The notes under the pieces: generated by a model
Told to the model about the DNA's origin: nothing
What the model saw: only the letters and a program-made list of their open reading frames with translations
Database searches by the model: none
Source: Taeniopygia guttata
Lineage: Eukaryota > Chordata > Aves > Passeriformes > Estrildidae
Length of the DNA stretch: 64,000 nt
Direction of reading: 5' to 3'
Assembly: GCF_048771995.1 (NCBI RefSeq)
Contig: NC_133024.1
Span: 7,576,001 to 7,640,000, forward strand
Made by a program: the position numbers and the translations under genes
Shown: in pieces, positions 44,601 through 59,600 of the stretch
Layout of the letters: every line of letters starts with the position of its first letter
Position numbering within the stretch: position 1 is the stretch's first letter

Positions 44601-47600
44601 TCTGTCATCGTTCCACTGATAAAGGTATGGCCCTCCCAGACCAGGGTTTGCAGTTGGCTGATGATACATCACCACACAGGCTTCGCTTCCACAGGAAGGC
44701 TCATCTGTGTACCAGTTTCTAGTTTTTGAAGATAAGGTTCATCAGGATGACAAAAAAAAAAACCCAGAAAGTTTGTATCAATGAAGACACATCAACCCAG
44801 TCTCATCCTCTTCAAGACATCCTGCATTTCCCACAACCCTTCTGTGAAAGGCCCAAGCCACACATCTCTGACTCTTAAAACAATTCTGAGCAAAGCACAT
44901 CTGCAGAAATAACACTCTTTCCTTCTTTCCTCCCTATTAGACTCTTATCTGCCCCCTTGTCTTGAGTTCTGTGAGTTGCTGCTACTTCGGCCTTTGGCTT
45001 CATCAGGAAGTTAAAGGATTTTCAAAAAGGGTAGAAACAGAACAATTAACGCTAAGCACCTCACCATAATTTATTTGGTGGCTGGAGGTGGCCAGAGCCT
45101 TGCAGAATTTACCTGACTGCTTTCAGACCACACCCGAAAGACTCTGTGTGTGGCAAAACAACCTCCAAATGTCATGCAGAGGCAAACTCAGTGAATGGGA
45201 GCAAAGAAATTTGTAGGATGAAGCCGCACAATGCCATCCTGTCACAGCTTCAAATTCAAAACCCCGATTGCCAGCTACCCTTCATCGGGAGAAATCAAGT
45301 GGGAGATGCCACAAATATCATGCTATCAAGTAAGGTTTGGCATTTCAGGCTCCATCCCTTTCCATGGAACCTTCTCAACAAGCAGTTTCACACATTTACC
45401 TGAATGGTGACATACTTCCATCAGCCCACTGGTAGAGGTCAGGGCAAGCACTCGAAGTGGCCAGTCCATCCCCACTTCTCCACAGCCCGATCCAGAAGTC
45501 ACCATCAGAAATCCCAGAGCCCGATTTGGTGAGGTTTTGCAGCATGTTTTCTATGAGCTGCTGCTCAGCCTCACTTTCCAAGCTCAGCAAAGCCCCACCA
45601 TCGATTTCACAAGCCTGGCGGGCCTCCTGGAAGCCCACGCGTCGAGACAAGTCCTGGAAATAGGCTAATTTGTAACATGAATGCTTGAAGGCACCATAGC
45701 ACACCTTCTGGCCTGAAAAACAAAAACATGGGACTGCTCAGAGTACAGCAATGAATATCAAAGCTGCAAGAAAAGAACACAGAACATCATGCATATGCTG
45801 GTGACGGATGAGAGATTTTTGCCTGAGAGGATTCATTGTGATAACCTAGCACCACTGAAGTCCTTTGCTCTAATTTAAATTTCAAATAGCACACAGTTCA
45901 TGGGAATCTATGCCATCTTGCTGTGGCCTGTGAAACTCTCCAAAACACTGAAAATTCCCAATAGGTTCTAGAATAATATTATTTACTTTATAATGACTGT
46001 ACCATGAGGCGTCTCTGTTGTAGCCAGGATCTTTTTGGATTTCCTTGACTATTTCATACTAATGAACCAACTTCACTTTTATTGTGTAATCAGAGCTATT
46101 CAATTTAAAAAGAAAAGTTTCAAATACACATGTTTAGTGGCAAGAAATTGTTTTTTTGATCCCCTAAGTTAACCTTGAGAGGAACTCAGCCGCTCTTCAC
46201 TACAATGTGCCTAAGTACAACCTGTAAAGGTCTATGGGAGGAGAGAATCTGCTCCTTACAGTTCTTTGTCTGAGAAAGATATATGTCTGTTTCCTCAAAA
46301 GGAAAAATAATTATAATTTTCAACTACTAAGACTCTTTAGAGTTTATTCAAGATATACAAGAAGAGGAACTAACACACTCACTTATCAGCCGCAACTGAA
46401 ATCCAGTATGTTTATTCAGGGATTTGAAAATCTTGTATGTAGTCTCATTTTTAAGCAAAACCAGATATATGACTCATGTAAATAACATTTGAACAAGACT
46501 TATCCAGTTTCACCTTAAAAAAAAATGTAATTTGTCACTAGGAAACAGCAACATCTTCATATAACTTCAGCTATATTTATGTTTTCCCAGGAATTTTTTT
46601 TTCTATGCACAAAGAGTAAACATCAAAGTAAATAAAAAACCTTTAAAGCTACACAAAGTTCATTCTTTTTACATTAGCATTGCTTCATTTTTGTATTAAT
46701 AAGTAGGATATTTCCAATAGCAGACAGCACAAGGGCTGAGTCAAAGACATCTCTGTATTCGCACAGAGCAGAGAACAAGCAGATTGTATCAAAGATGCAT
46801 TAATATAGGAATGGAAAAACAGGACAAGCTCTTGAATTTTAGCTAAATCTGAAAGTAACTCTTATTGTTTTGGGACCATTTCTGTTGTAGAAAGCTACAT
46901 TATAGGGGCAGTAGGCATATACTATGTTTAACTTTCTAGGGTTTCCTACAAGTCTTATAATCTTTCCAGAAAAAAAAAAAAAAAAAAAAAACAAAACTCT
47001 GCAATCTTCACTTTATAATACCCCATTAAAGTTCATCTGGAGAAGGACTATCAGGAAGAAAAGCATCTTTTTAATCTCATTCTTACCTTGGCAGACTTCT
47101 GAAAATTTGGTTGTTTATCAGTAATTAATGTACCAAAATAACACAGGAACAAGAACAGTCTGACAAGCTTGTACCACAGGTATGGAAAAAAACAGGCTCC
47201 AAGATCAGGCAGAGAGCCAATTTTGACTTTCTCTGATAACATCCTGACAACACAATGTATGCCCCAATTTCTTCCTGGCATTTCTCTTTATTCATATAGG
47301 TTAAGAGCCTTGCCCCCAATAAGTGTAGCAAGGGCCATAGTCCTAGCTGGGCAGTGGTGCTGAAGAAGCAAGGGACAGGCCTTTTAACAGAGATTCACAT
47401 GAAATAAAGGGCATCCTCCTAGACTTTGTGACCAAAAGAACTACTGTAATCAAGGTAACAAAGTGATAAGTCTAAATTGTTGCAAAGTGGGAAGTGCAAG
47501 AACAAAACCTCCATGTGACATCCCAGCTCATTCCCTTCCTCTACAATGCTGAAACTCCAATTTTGTTAACATGATCAATTTTTCCCCAGGAGCTCTGTCT

Positions 47601-50600
47601 CACTGACAGGACAGAGTGCACAGGGCAGGAAGAGTTGATCAACATTTCGACCCTCACTGCTGGGTGAGTGGCAATGGCTTATTGCCAAAGTACACATGTG
47701 TATATAGCAGCACAAACATCCAAAGCCGAGCACTGAATTGTTCAGGACATTAATCACTTCCAAGGAAAAGTGACCACACCTTTCCCTATAGCTGAAGATT
47801 GGATTCAAAGCATTAATTCAAGATGTACATGCAAATTGAGGATGAAAGCTTTGTCCATTGTCTTGCTCTTTTTATTTTCCCAGACAATCTTCAAAATAAA
47901 CTCGTCCATGACTCCTTTCATTCTGTGCACATGCTTCTCCTTGAATCAAGTAGTAATTTATGAGCAAATTCAGGTGTCAAAATATCCTGGTCACAGTTTC
48001 AGTCATGCAGGAATGTTCAACCAACTGCAGTGGGCAGGCTGATCATTATGGTTAATAATTCCTGCGCTGTTCCTCCCTCTCATGAGAAAATATCTATCTT
48101 TGCCTTTATAATACACAGTCCACTCCCCATCCCTGCACGTCTCTCAGGTGGCTGAAGTGCTCCCCTCACACTCTGTTCTCATGTACAGCCTCTGCTTTTC
48201 TGTGACTCCCCCAAAATCTAGTCAAACCTTCTAGCAGAAGAAATGGATCCTTGCTGGCTACCCAGCTGAGCTTTCTCAGGATGCTCATCCACCAGCCAGC
48301 TGCTGTTTGGAGACTCAATTGGAATCATAGAATCCTGGCAAAGACCTTGAAGACCATTGAGTCATGGCAAGTGCTGTTTCTGACCTGCTCCAAGGCTGGT
48401 ATCCAGAAGCTGTGCCGTGTTCTTGTCCAACACAGGGGCTGCATCAACGCTCAGCTCCATCGCCCACACCAAGGAAACCAGGTGAGACTGTATGGAGCAG
48501 CGAGGAGGATGGCAAGCATTTGTGATGCATAAAGGCAAAGAGCTGCTGCAGCCCCTAATATGTGCCCAGCTTGCCACCATTGTGCACTCAAAGCAGGGAG
48601 CCCTCTCAGAGCCATCAGAATTTAGATGTGAAGGCCCAATTTCTATCCAAGGGTTTGCAAATTAAAATCTTGAAACTTTGTGGAAGACATTTTCTTTCTT
48701 CCCTTTAACTGACCAGAATAATTTTTAAAGACACCATTTTTATTGCAGACGTTTGGAGAGGGTTAAGTAACTCTAAAATCAAGTTTTACAATGTGAAAGA
48801 ATTGAACAAATTAAAATTTGCATGAAATCCAACTCCTAAATTACTGCTCTTTAATTTTTTGCTCTCTCTACCTGTGGCAAAAGAAATAATTGCTTCCTCA
48901 CAGGCTGATCATTTCTGCAAGAATATATGTCCAGAAACCAACAAAGAAAACAGCAAGAAACAAAGAAATAATTGGCATTAAGACCCATAGACCCAAAGAG
49001 TGTGAATGAAGTGTGTGAGGCAGAGCAGTTTAAGGTTTCTGGAAGAAGCTGTGAATTTCTCTTGTTCTAGTTAATTTAATCCCTGTGTTTAGGCAGTGAC
49101 CTACACTGAATCTTTTCTTTCTTCTTTTGAAGCGGACTTTGAACCAGTTCCACTGCGGCAGATAAATGTGTTAATGGAAATCTGCAGTTGTGCCTTAATA
49201 GCTGGCAAATCAGTTGACATTTTAGTGCTCTTCTCGGAACACACTGAGATGTCACGTTTTAAAGCTTCATTTTTTTCCTCTCACTACTAATTTCTGAACT
49301 ACAAAGCAGAAATAATTTACCACTGAAAAATTACAGAATGGACAACACTGTACAGCAGACAAGTATGGAAATATCAACTATGTGCTACTTTACCTTATTC
49401 TAACATCTTTCAGCAGACTCCACAGTTAGTTCTAAAGCAACATTTTGTTATTTCAGCTGTATAAATTGAGTTCTAATTTTTCTGTCACAATTGAATAGAA
49501 ACTAGATTTGTAAGAAAGACTATTGGAATGAATCATGCTAAGATACTACGCAACGTGAACAATCCTTTTTTTTTGTCTCATCATCCCACTAGCTGATGAA
49601 AGCAAGTGAACAGGATTGCTCCAGAAAGTGCTAGCTACCATTTCTATCCATATGGGTCAATTTTCATCTTTGGGTGTTTCAAAGAAGCTCCATAGTAGAA
49701 TGTTTAGATATCAGGCTCAGAAAAAATATAATTCTAAACTAAATTACTCATTAAATTATTTCTGCAGATTATTGTACAGGTAAAAAAAAATCTAATTCAA
49801 GAAAAAATAAATAAGCAAATTGCAAGCTGTTATTTTAATCATTTACATCTCCATTATGTTTTAATAACCATGCTTTATTAAACAAATAATAGGTTCCTTG
49901 ATTACTGTCATGACAGAAGTTACAGCAAAGTATCATTTAGAAGCAAAATTGCTGATAAAATACCCAGGTCAAAGACTTCTTTCCCTAAGAGCATCAGGCT
50001 TATTACTAAACTAAACCCCTGCAGGCTCATGAGGGGCACAAAGGTCATTTTGAGTGACACACCTTGCTTAGCTGGAGTCTTTGAAGATATCAGGTAGAAG
50101 ATAAGCTCCCTGCTGATAAATCCCATTCCTCTTCCTCTTCAACCTTACAAACTCACCTGCAATCCAGGATTTGATACCATTAGCATCCACCTAGATTAGG
50201 TCAGCCACTGCATGTGCGCGGCATATGTGAAGAGAGACAAAAATGAATGCACAAAACCTGATGTACTAAACTCCATTATTTTTTTGTATTTTGGCTTTTT
50301 TTTTCTCCCCAAGGCAATGGATTAAGCAGAAAAATCATAAGAGCATTTGGCAAAAAGAAGTGTGAAATATTGAACATTAACCAGTGCAGCATGAGCCTGA
50401 TGGAGACTTTTGAAAGCAAAATGACAAATAAAAACACAAGGACTTAAATGAAAGAGATAATGAAATAGCAAAACAGAAATTTAAGGTAATTGACCAAAAT
50501 ATTCTCTGCCTGTGCTATGAAGACTAGTCTTGGTCTTGAGCTTACATGAGTGCAGTGACCCCAGGGATGACTAACCAGCATCCAGGACACTGGGCACAAT

Positions 50601-53600
50601 TTGTTTCCATCTGTCCCCATGTCACAGGGCACTCTGCACCAAGTCCCAGTGATGCACTCCAGAATGTGGCCAGGAAGAGACTAAGTGGTAATAAATTTTC
50701 TTAATCACATTTTGTTTCAAAGCTGATGCATCTTGTCAGATGGTCTTTGTATCATCCAGTCAGAACTTGCCTGGGTTCAGCTGCTGGTCACATTTTGCTA
50801 TATTACGTTACTGCTGTTGATGTTTTACTGTATCATATTTTCATCCATCCACCAAATATAATTTTTTTATTATTCATATTACTTAAAAAAAAAAAAAACT
50901 GTGATAACATTTCATAATTACATTCTGTCTGCATTTATGATAAAATCAAGTTGCCATCTTCTCTCCCAAAGTTTGTAACACTGAAGACACATCGTTCTCC
51001 AGCTGAGTCAGTGTTCAAACCACCGATGCTCCTCAGGTCACAGTCCTGAGCAGTTTAAGGAATTCCACATGCATTCAAATAAAACCTGTTGTACAGACCA
51101 CATGCCAGCTTTTATCTGTACTGATAGCTTCATAGCAATCTCTTCCATACCTTAGCAGGTACTTTTTCCTCCAATCCTCCTAATAACCAAGCCTTCTGAG
51201 AGAAAATAAAGTTGTTACTGGTTTATTCTGGATTAAGGATTATGCCTAAATTGTTGTCATTCCGTTTTTTCTTAAGCGATTTCCCAGGGTGAAAAATTTT
51301 CAAAGGTTCTAGGTCATTTTTAATGGCTTCTATAAAAAGCCCTGAGGGGCACATTTGTCTATCCAGCAGCTGTGCTTCAGGCAGACATGCACAGCAGACA
51401 GTTTGTGTGCATCATATCAGAGCATGCAGACCATGTCTAAATGGCTAAATGGAGGCTGCCCCCAATCTCTCATGCAAAACTCATCTATCCATCAACCGTT
51501 CTTAAAATACTTCTTGCAATGGAGCATCTTTCTTGCTAAATTCTTGGGCAAGTAAAATTTGTAGATGCATTCATAGACAGGAAGTCTAAAATGATAAATA
51601 AGATTTTTTTTTTCTATTCTTTCTCAAACACTAGCCAGATAATGTAACTTTAGCCGTTAACCATCCCATATCTTAGCAAAGATGATGCAAGAAGTCTTTA
51701 GACACCAGGGAAATAGTTGTCTCTAGGACTAACACAACTTTTGTAAAAAGAAAAAAAACAGGGATGATGAAGTTTTAAGTAAAATCAAATTACTGTATTA
51801 TATCATTTATACAGAGATTTAGTACAGTTATGCAGATTATGAAGCTACACAAGATGCATTTGTTCTGTCCAGTCCTGTGTTTATTTTTTCTTTTGCCATG
51901 GAAAGTGATTTTCAGTACATTTATTGCTGAAAATGGGGTTACACCTTTATGTTAGCCTTTACTAGTTCAGTTACTGTGTTTCTAAGCACTTTTGGGGATA
52001 GGAAGTGGGCTTATCTCTGAATGACAACTGTCCTCAATAGACCCATAATAGCTACACCTTTAAAAAATCAAGCAATCAAAAAGGAGACAGTGCAAAGGAG
52101 CACCTGGCCATGCCCATTTATATATTAAATATTCCTCATTCCTAATACCTGGATGTTGCCGTCAGCTGAATAGAAGTGCAATTAAAATTGGATCCAAGAG
52201 CTTCCACGCACAATGGAGAAAGATTGCTGGTAACAAAAATGGGTAGTTAAGAGTACACATATGATCCCTTATGACAAGTATTGATCTAGGCAGGTTATTT
52301 TTGGGGAGGCTTGTCAAAGCCTCTGTGTGCCCTCTTGTTTAGGTCTTGGGAGGATGCAGGAGGATTCCTTGTCCTGCAAAATCTTCTTCATCATGTTGAA
52401 TAAATTGGTGGGAGAATTTGCTTTTCCACAGCAGATTAAAAGTTTGTCTGGATTTTCAAAATCCCTGATGTGGTGCTTCAGGCTTGTTCTTGGTGTACTG
52501 GGAACTGGAATACCAATGGGTAAGAAAGCTGCCATCTTCACCCAGCAATGATAGACTTATTCACTCATTTCCCAAAGAAAGCAACACACATTTATTTCTT
52601 GTACCTAGCTTCTCAGCCCTGGTGCACAAAGGAGGGAACTCAGGCCATTGATAACAGAGCTGTAAAGAAGTAGCTTGATGTCTAAACCTCATTAGAAGCT
52701 AATCAATACTTCATCCTCCATAATTACCACTGCAGGAAAACTACAATTACGTGAAGCAATACAGGGTGTCTTCAACTGGAAAATTAATAACCATTTTTAT
52801 GAAAACGTTTTAGTCACTGATTCAAGTCATAACTCAGAGTAAAAAAAAAAAAAAAAATCTCTAAAGTATTTCCCAAAAACTATTTTTTTCCCCCCAGGTC
52901 AAATCATTAAAGCCCTGACAGCTTTCCTTTCTTCTAAGTGAAACATGCCTTCATTTTGGCATCAGTTCTGGTTTCAGCTATCTAACACATCATAAATTTA
53001 AAGCATGGGATCCATTTAGCTTTTCCTGTAATAACTATTCACCTTTCTTCTGATCATGTGAATTTACAGGTGTATATCACAGGGCTTGCCATGGCAGTCA
53101 GCCACTTCCTTCTCTAAGAGGCCAGCTCACTGTTGCACTGCCCTGGGGGTTCACAAAAAGTGGCAACATAGCTGCTAAAACAACCCCCTAAAGCTGCCAA
53201 TTGCCTTCCCTTTTTTGAGGAAAACCTTGGACAGAATCAGGCCGATGATAACACTCAAGTGTCAATGGCATCTATTTGAACCTATTCAAAAGAGGAAATA
53301 GAGTGTGTTGGAAAGATCTACATATCTACAAGCCTGCTCTGGGGTGTGGATTATTTTACCCAGAACTTTAAAACCTCAGAACAAAAAATAGCCCAACCTA
53401 ACAAAACACCCCCTTAACAGATGAAGCTGTTAGCAGTGGGTTTGCTTTGTTCTGATTTTCTGGTTTTTTAATTCTTATAAACACAGTAACACAATACATT
53501 TTTATATATCATAGTCTAAAGACAGACCAAGTACTCCATAATTTCAACAGTTTATTAAAAAAGCATAAACACTGACAAGACTGGCCCAGAGAAACTGAGG

Positions 53601-56600
53601 ATGCCCCATCCCTGGAAGTGTTCAATGGAGCAACCTGGTCTAGTGTAAGGTGTCCCTGCCCACGGCAGAGGGTTGGAATGAGATGATCTTTAAGGTCCCT
53701 TCCAACCCAACAATCCTGTGATTCAAATTAAGCCCATTCATCAATAGTTTTCTGCGTAGCCATGAAGCCCAGAACAAAATTCACAGAAGCTTTAAAGATA
53801 GACATACTATGCAGCTAAGTTGTTGGTAATTTGCTGTGGAATAGACATAGCAGAAAAAATTGTAGTCTGAACCTCCTAAGTATGTGTGCCAGCCAAGGGG
53901 AGCAGGAATAGTTGTTTTTCTCCTATCCCAAACCAGCAGATATTTCCACAAATACCCACTTTTATACTCATCAGTCAGTTCCTTCAACAGGTTTTCTCCT
54001 AGGCATAAATGTAAGCACTTTTAACAGTTTCTGCTGATGGCTTATTTCTTACTTTTGCCTCTAGAAGGAAATAGTTCAATAACTCTTTGGTCACAGAATC
54101 ACAGAGTACCATTCATTTGGAAGAGACCGCCAAGGAGCATCAAGTCCAGCTCCTGGCCCTGAACAGGACCATCCCCAAGAACCCCACCATTTATCCAAGA
54201 GTGTTGGCCAGCTCTTCCTGAGGTCTGCCAGGCTTGGTGTGACTGAGATTGTCAGACAGTGGCCACATCCCTGGGGAGTCTGCTCCTGTGCCCAGCCACC
54301 CCCTGGGTGAGGAACCTTTTCCTGATATTCAGTATGAATCTCCCCAGTCAGCAGATCCCCCCCATGTCAAGAAAAAAGGAGAACAGAGAAAACCTACTCC
54401 TTCTCAATTATTTTTCATAACAAGCATCATCCATTCTCAGTAATTTTCAGTGAAATTTGAATGTCTTTTTTCCAAGTAGGTGCAGTTTCATGATTTTGTA
54501 ACCAAAGTATGTGCAATAGATGTAGGTCACGTATATGGATGCAAATTATATTAATTTCCTTGGTTCAAGAGCTTCCTAGGGTGTAACACCCTTTATGCAT
54601 TTCAGGAGTGTGGAGTGCTTTCTTTTTGAAGCAGTTCCACAATTAACAGAGAAACCTACAAGCAAAGCCTTACTTGTTCACCTGCTCCTAAGAAAGTAGG
54701 AAAAGTCAATCCACATGGAATCTTAAAATAGGTGACAGTTCACTTAAGGCAAAAATTGAGGGGAAGTTTAAGGGGAAGAAAATCTGTTAAAATATTATAA
54801 AGAATAATTTACACTTAGAGAAAATTCACATATGTAGTCTTTGAGACTACATGTAGTGGAATTAATCTCACCAAACTTCAGTTCTTTCCCAAAAACCTGT
54901 CCATACCTAAACTGACTTACTGACCTCTCTGTGTAGACAACTAAACAAAACAAACACAGATAGCAGTGTTTGTTACAGCAGCTCTGCAGTATATTCAAAA
55001 TCCAAATTTAAATTAAATTATTCTCACTCTTAAAACACCAACTTTTTCCGTCCCTTCTTATAAAGAGAGTCTCGAGTCATTAGCTGGATACTGCAGCTAC
55101 ATTCAGATTTACTTGAAGATATGCAATTTTTTTTAAATTAGGACTCATTATTTCTTAAGATTGCTTGAAACTGAAGGTCCCAGTGCTTGTCAGTGGTGGC
55201 AGAAAGGACTGCTTCAGCAAGAGACTCAACTTCCAACTAGTGAGTGACCAGTCATAGTATGGGATTAGAGTGTAGCAATTACTATCAAATGATTGTTTCA
55301 TCTTACCTATTGTACATTAGCATCTACCATCTCTGCTGATCCATCAGAGATTTGCAAAGAGAAAGCCACTATGGGAATTAGTTTCAGAAAAATAATGCTG
55401 TATAGAACTCTTTATGAACCAAAGTATGTTCCTCTGCAAACACCTTCTAATCGAGAAGTTTGATCTACACAGGATCAGACCTGAAGTACACAGAGTCAAA
55501 ATCAAGGTACAGAACATGAGTTCAACCAGGGAAGAAAACAGATTTCTCTTTCTGGGAGCAAGAAAAATAATGTGAAAGCAAGTAGGCTGTCAATACCATT
55601 CCACAAGGTTTTTACCATAGCTCCTTCCATGGTAGGCATTTCCTTTTGGACTCTTTAGCCAAGTGGAATACTGGGACTTAACTTGAGTTTGAGCTTTGTA
55701 GTGCCTTTCTATTTTTGAACATAATACTCTGAGCCAAAAGCTGTATTCCTGGGAAAACAGCATGCTGGTCTGAGACACAGCACTAGAATTGTCCATATAT
55801 CTTTTCTTGTCCCTGAACAGAAATGCAGCCTGGCCAACCTGCACAACTCTCACCATGGGAAAGGTAAGCTATACATGGTTGACAAAGGGGGAGGAGAGTC
55901 ACCTCTAATACAGAAAGCTGGCTCTAGAAACTCATTTAAGTACTTGGGTGTTTCTACCCTGCTGCAGAAGGACTCCTCCATCATCAGAGGTCTCATCAAA
56001 AATGGGTTCTCATTCCATAAGGTATTGTGGAATTTCTTGGTTTGCAGCAAGGTGTGTTTAGCAGGAATATGTATTATATCCAAAAGCCATCCCCTCATTT
56101 CACTCTAAGAGCCCAGCTCAGTACAGCTGGATAAGGATGGGAAATAATAAAGGAGTCCATGGGAATTCAATGCCCAGCTTCTCCTGCACTTCTGAGTCTC
56201 AGCTTTAATGATTACTGAGGCCTTCAACTGAGCAAAAGAATCTTGTACTATCTGGGCATGCCTATCCAAGAAAAACTTTTCTAGTATATAACTAAATGCT
56301 GGATATTTTCAACAAAAATAGTTTAACACACACCTGTTGCACATATAGATGAGATGGCCATTTTTTTATCAGGCTATAGCTTTTCAAATTCTGAGCTGCA
56401 AATGTATCTTGAAACTTATGCTTCACACAAAATAAAAACAATAACCCACAAATGTACAGTAGGTTTCATCTAGAGAAAATGCTTGCACTTTGACAGACAA
56501 AATTCAGATGTAACAAGCAGGCCAAGCAAATTCAATTAGATTAAATTATGCATCTTTTGCGAAAGGGTTTGTTATCTCTAGTCAATCCAGTATCCATGAA

Positions 56601-59600
56601 GGCATTGCTTTAATTCTCTTACTTTGCAGTACTTTATGTAGGACTCAAATCTGATCATAAACCATGTGAATGAATACATCCACTTCCTTAAAGGCATCTG
56701 AAGCAACAAAATCTATAGTTTAGGGGCAACTCTGGTAGTTTCCTGACTCACAAGGTGTTTTTCCTATTTAGTGTTTTATATATCCAAATACTTTTGCACC
56801 AAAATAGATAAATACTTTAAAATACTACATCACTATTTAATCTGCTATTGATGCACTGCAGTAGCAAAGAGCAAAACTTTAAAAGCCATAGAAATGCAAC
56901 TAGACAAACAGCAGTCATTAAGCTATAATACCTATGATTAATACATAGGCTGTTAAATGATTAGTAATAAGATTAGCTTGCATCTCTCCTGCCCAATAGA
57001 TACTTAAAGTAATTGCATCTTTGCAAACTGCATTATCATCACTTCATGTTCTTTATGATGTCATGGGACAGCAAGGCAGACTCAGCACTTTCTCCTGAGC
57101 CTTCTTTGGGTTTTTTTCCTATAGGAATCAATTCTCTGGCAACATTAGTTGGATATGGAGGCTGTGAGCACTGCTCACAAAACATCTGTCTAGGTATATT
57201 AAAAATCAAAAAGCATTTTGCATCACTTTTAAAACTTCCCAGATTAAAGATAGAAAAGAAATAACACCAAAATGCAAATTGTTTGATGCCAACAATAGCT
57301 TTACTTATATCCTAGGAATACTAACATACTTGGAAAAAGCAGCAGAAACTCTTTACTTAAAAAATCGGCGTTACAAAAAGGCAGGCCTTTTCTTCTCTGT
57401 CCTCTTGACACTGTGATCAAAATGGTAGCAACTTTGCAGTTATTGCTAGGTCTGCTGCAAACTTACTGCAGTCAATGAGACTCTTCATGAAGTCCAACCA
57501 GCAGTCAAGCAGTCTCACAACCAGCTGAGGTGAGTGATAGGAACTGTATATTTATTTGGAATGAGGGCAGTGGAATTTCCTACTATGACAGATTATTAAT
57601 CATGACTGAAGCATAAGTAATTTTTTTTTTTTTAGGAATAGGTCTGTTTAAGATATAAATTTATGGTTTCAAGCATAAGCTTGCTTAAGTCCAAAGTGCT
57701 AGTGCTTATACAAGAGAAAGGTAAGTTAGATGGGAGTCAGGTGACAGCACACACTGCCCAATTATTCAGTGGTACTACTTCTTGCCTAAAATAATGTCAG
57801 CTACTGCTAGTACTACATCTATCATGTGCATGGGCCAGAATACGGGTGTGGTCCTTGAAAGAAAGAAAGGGGGGAGGAATAAAGTTCTTCCAGTACATAA
57901 GAATATCTGCAACAAGCATAAATAAATAAATGTGGTTGTTATTGTCTAGGAAACCTTTATCTAATGAATACAACTTCAACAAATAAAGTAATAGTACATA
58001 AATGGTTCTTTCTGTAAGTGGCTTCAAACCCTGTCCTGTATTCTACCTGACAAGTATTATCAGCATAGTACAGTGACAGGAGGCTCATCATATGGTTTGA
58101 AATGCTTCAGGGAAATGTGGGGCAGAGTCTATGTCCTCTCAAAACCCCCAAAGCCTAACGTGCATCTAGGAACAGTTTGACAAGGCAGTAAACACACATC
58201 ACACATGGCTTTAAAAGCTGGATCTGTTTCTATGCCTCTGCTACACACAGAAGCTACAGTTTAAGATTAAGGGACTGGGTTTCCTCAGCCACACATGGAT
58301 TCCTGCACTGACACTGCTAATGCCAAACGCACCTCATAGATAATTAATATTCACTATTCCTTAAAAATAACAATGTTACTTAGCAGCCATATAAATTGTA
58401 ATACTTAGGACTTTGATGTATCATATAAGCCAGTATAATTCACAGTATAACAGAGGTAGATGAAATGTTTCAGGCTACTGTTGAGGCAAACAAGCTTTTT
58501 CAAAATGTTGGAAGTACTGCTACTTAGCTATTATTTCCTGAAGATACTGTTTTACCAAAATCCCAAGAGCCCATCTCAGTTGTATCATTAGAACATGCTT
58601 CAAATAGAGCATGATCAAAATGGTCCAGTGACTTCCCTCCCTCAGCAGCTAAAAAAGTTATCTGAACACAGCAATCAAATGCTTGCAACAAAAAAATAAC
58701 CTACAAAAAAGTTGTGTTGATATATACTTCTGTTACAACACCTGAAACAATAGTACACAAATAATTTGCGTTGTTCTGGAGACAGTTTGTAAGAGCCACG
58801 TTCTTACCCACATATACACACACATACCTTGCTAACAAGCAGAGTGGAGTGTGCAAATCTCTGTTTCCAAGCAAATGCATGGATGTATAGGCACATGCAA
58901 CATATCCCCAAGTGCCTGTCAGCTTTAATCTGGAGGGTCTGAACCGAAGGAAGCTTAAAAGGGGTCTTTTCGTTACATTTAGCAGTTTCTGAGTATATGC
59001 ACCCGTATACTGCAAACACAGTGGGAGTCCACAGCTCCTAAACTAAACCCAAGCTCCAGCGTTACATACAGCTTTCTAAAGTGCTGTCTTCCTTTTGGTT
59101 TTGAGAGTTGTGGATGCACCCACACACAACAAAAATCATAAAAGTTTTCCCTCTCCCTAACAATATCGCAGACAAAGAAGAAAAATCCCTGCCCGGCTGC
59201 CAGCAAAACTCAGCGCACGGACGCTCCTCGGGAAGACGCTCGATCTTTTTAAGCAATTCGAGCGCAGCCGGGGATGAAGCAGCGCAAAGAATTCGGGGCA
59301 GGACAGGAGCCGGGGCTGCCGCAGGAGCCCGCAGCCGCCGGCCCGGGGATGCGCTGAGCATCCCGCAGCATCCCCGCTCCTCCGCAGCATCCCCGCGTTC
59401 CCCGCAGCATCCCCGCGTTCCCCGCGGGGCAGCTGCTCCCGGGAGGCGCCCCCAGCGCTCGCCACCGATGCGTGGGGTGTCCGGGCAGCGGGCTCGGTCC
59501 CGGGTCCGCTCCCGGAGCGCTGCGCCCCCGCGCCGGTCCCGCACCGCGCACTCACCGCTGAGGACGCGCCCGGCGAGCGCCCCGGGCCCGCACAGCACCG

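Larger units (their letters stand above)
45713..59555 (-). other. CHODL intron 1 (13.8 kb)
   Basis: A large first intron, AT-rich except for its CpG-island 5' end. It contains CR1 fragments (48325-48370, 53582-53724, 54092-54345), an A-run at 46970-46991 and a small tandem repeat at 59365-59423. No other coding exon was recognised. Large first introns commonly hold enhancers, but none can be named from sequence alone. Confidence 0.7.

Noticed and set aside
45457..45663. 68-codon + strand open frame
   Set aside because: It is the complement of CHODL exon 2, whose reverse-strand reading is a clear lectin-like domain.
53582..54345. Inverted CR1 pair read as one composite element
   Set aside because: The two fragments are in opposite orientation with different diverged sequences and about 370 bp of unrelated DNA between them, so two separate insertions are the simpler reading.
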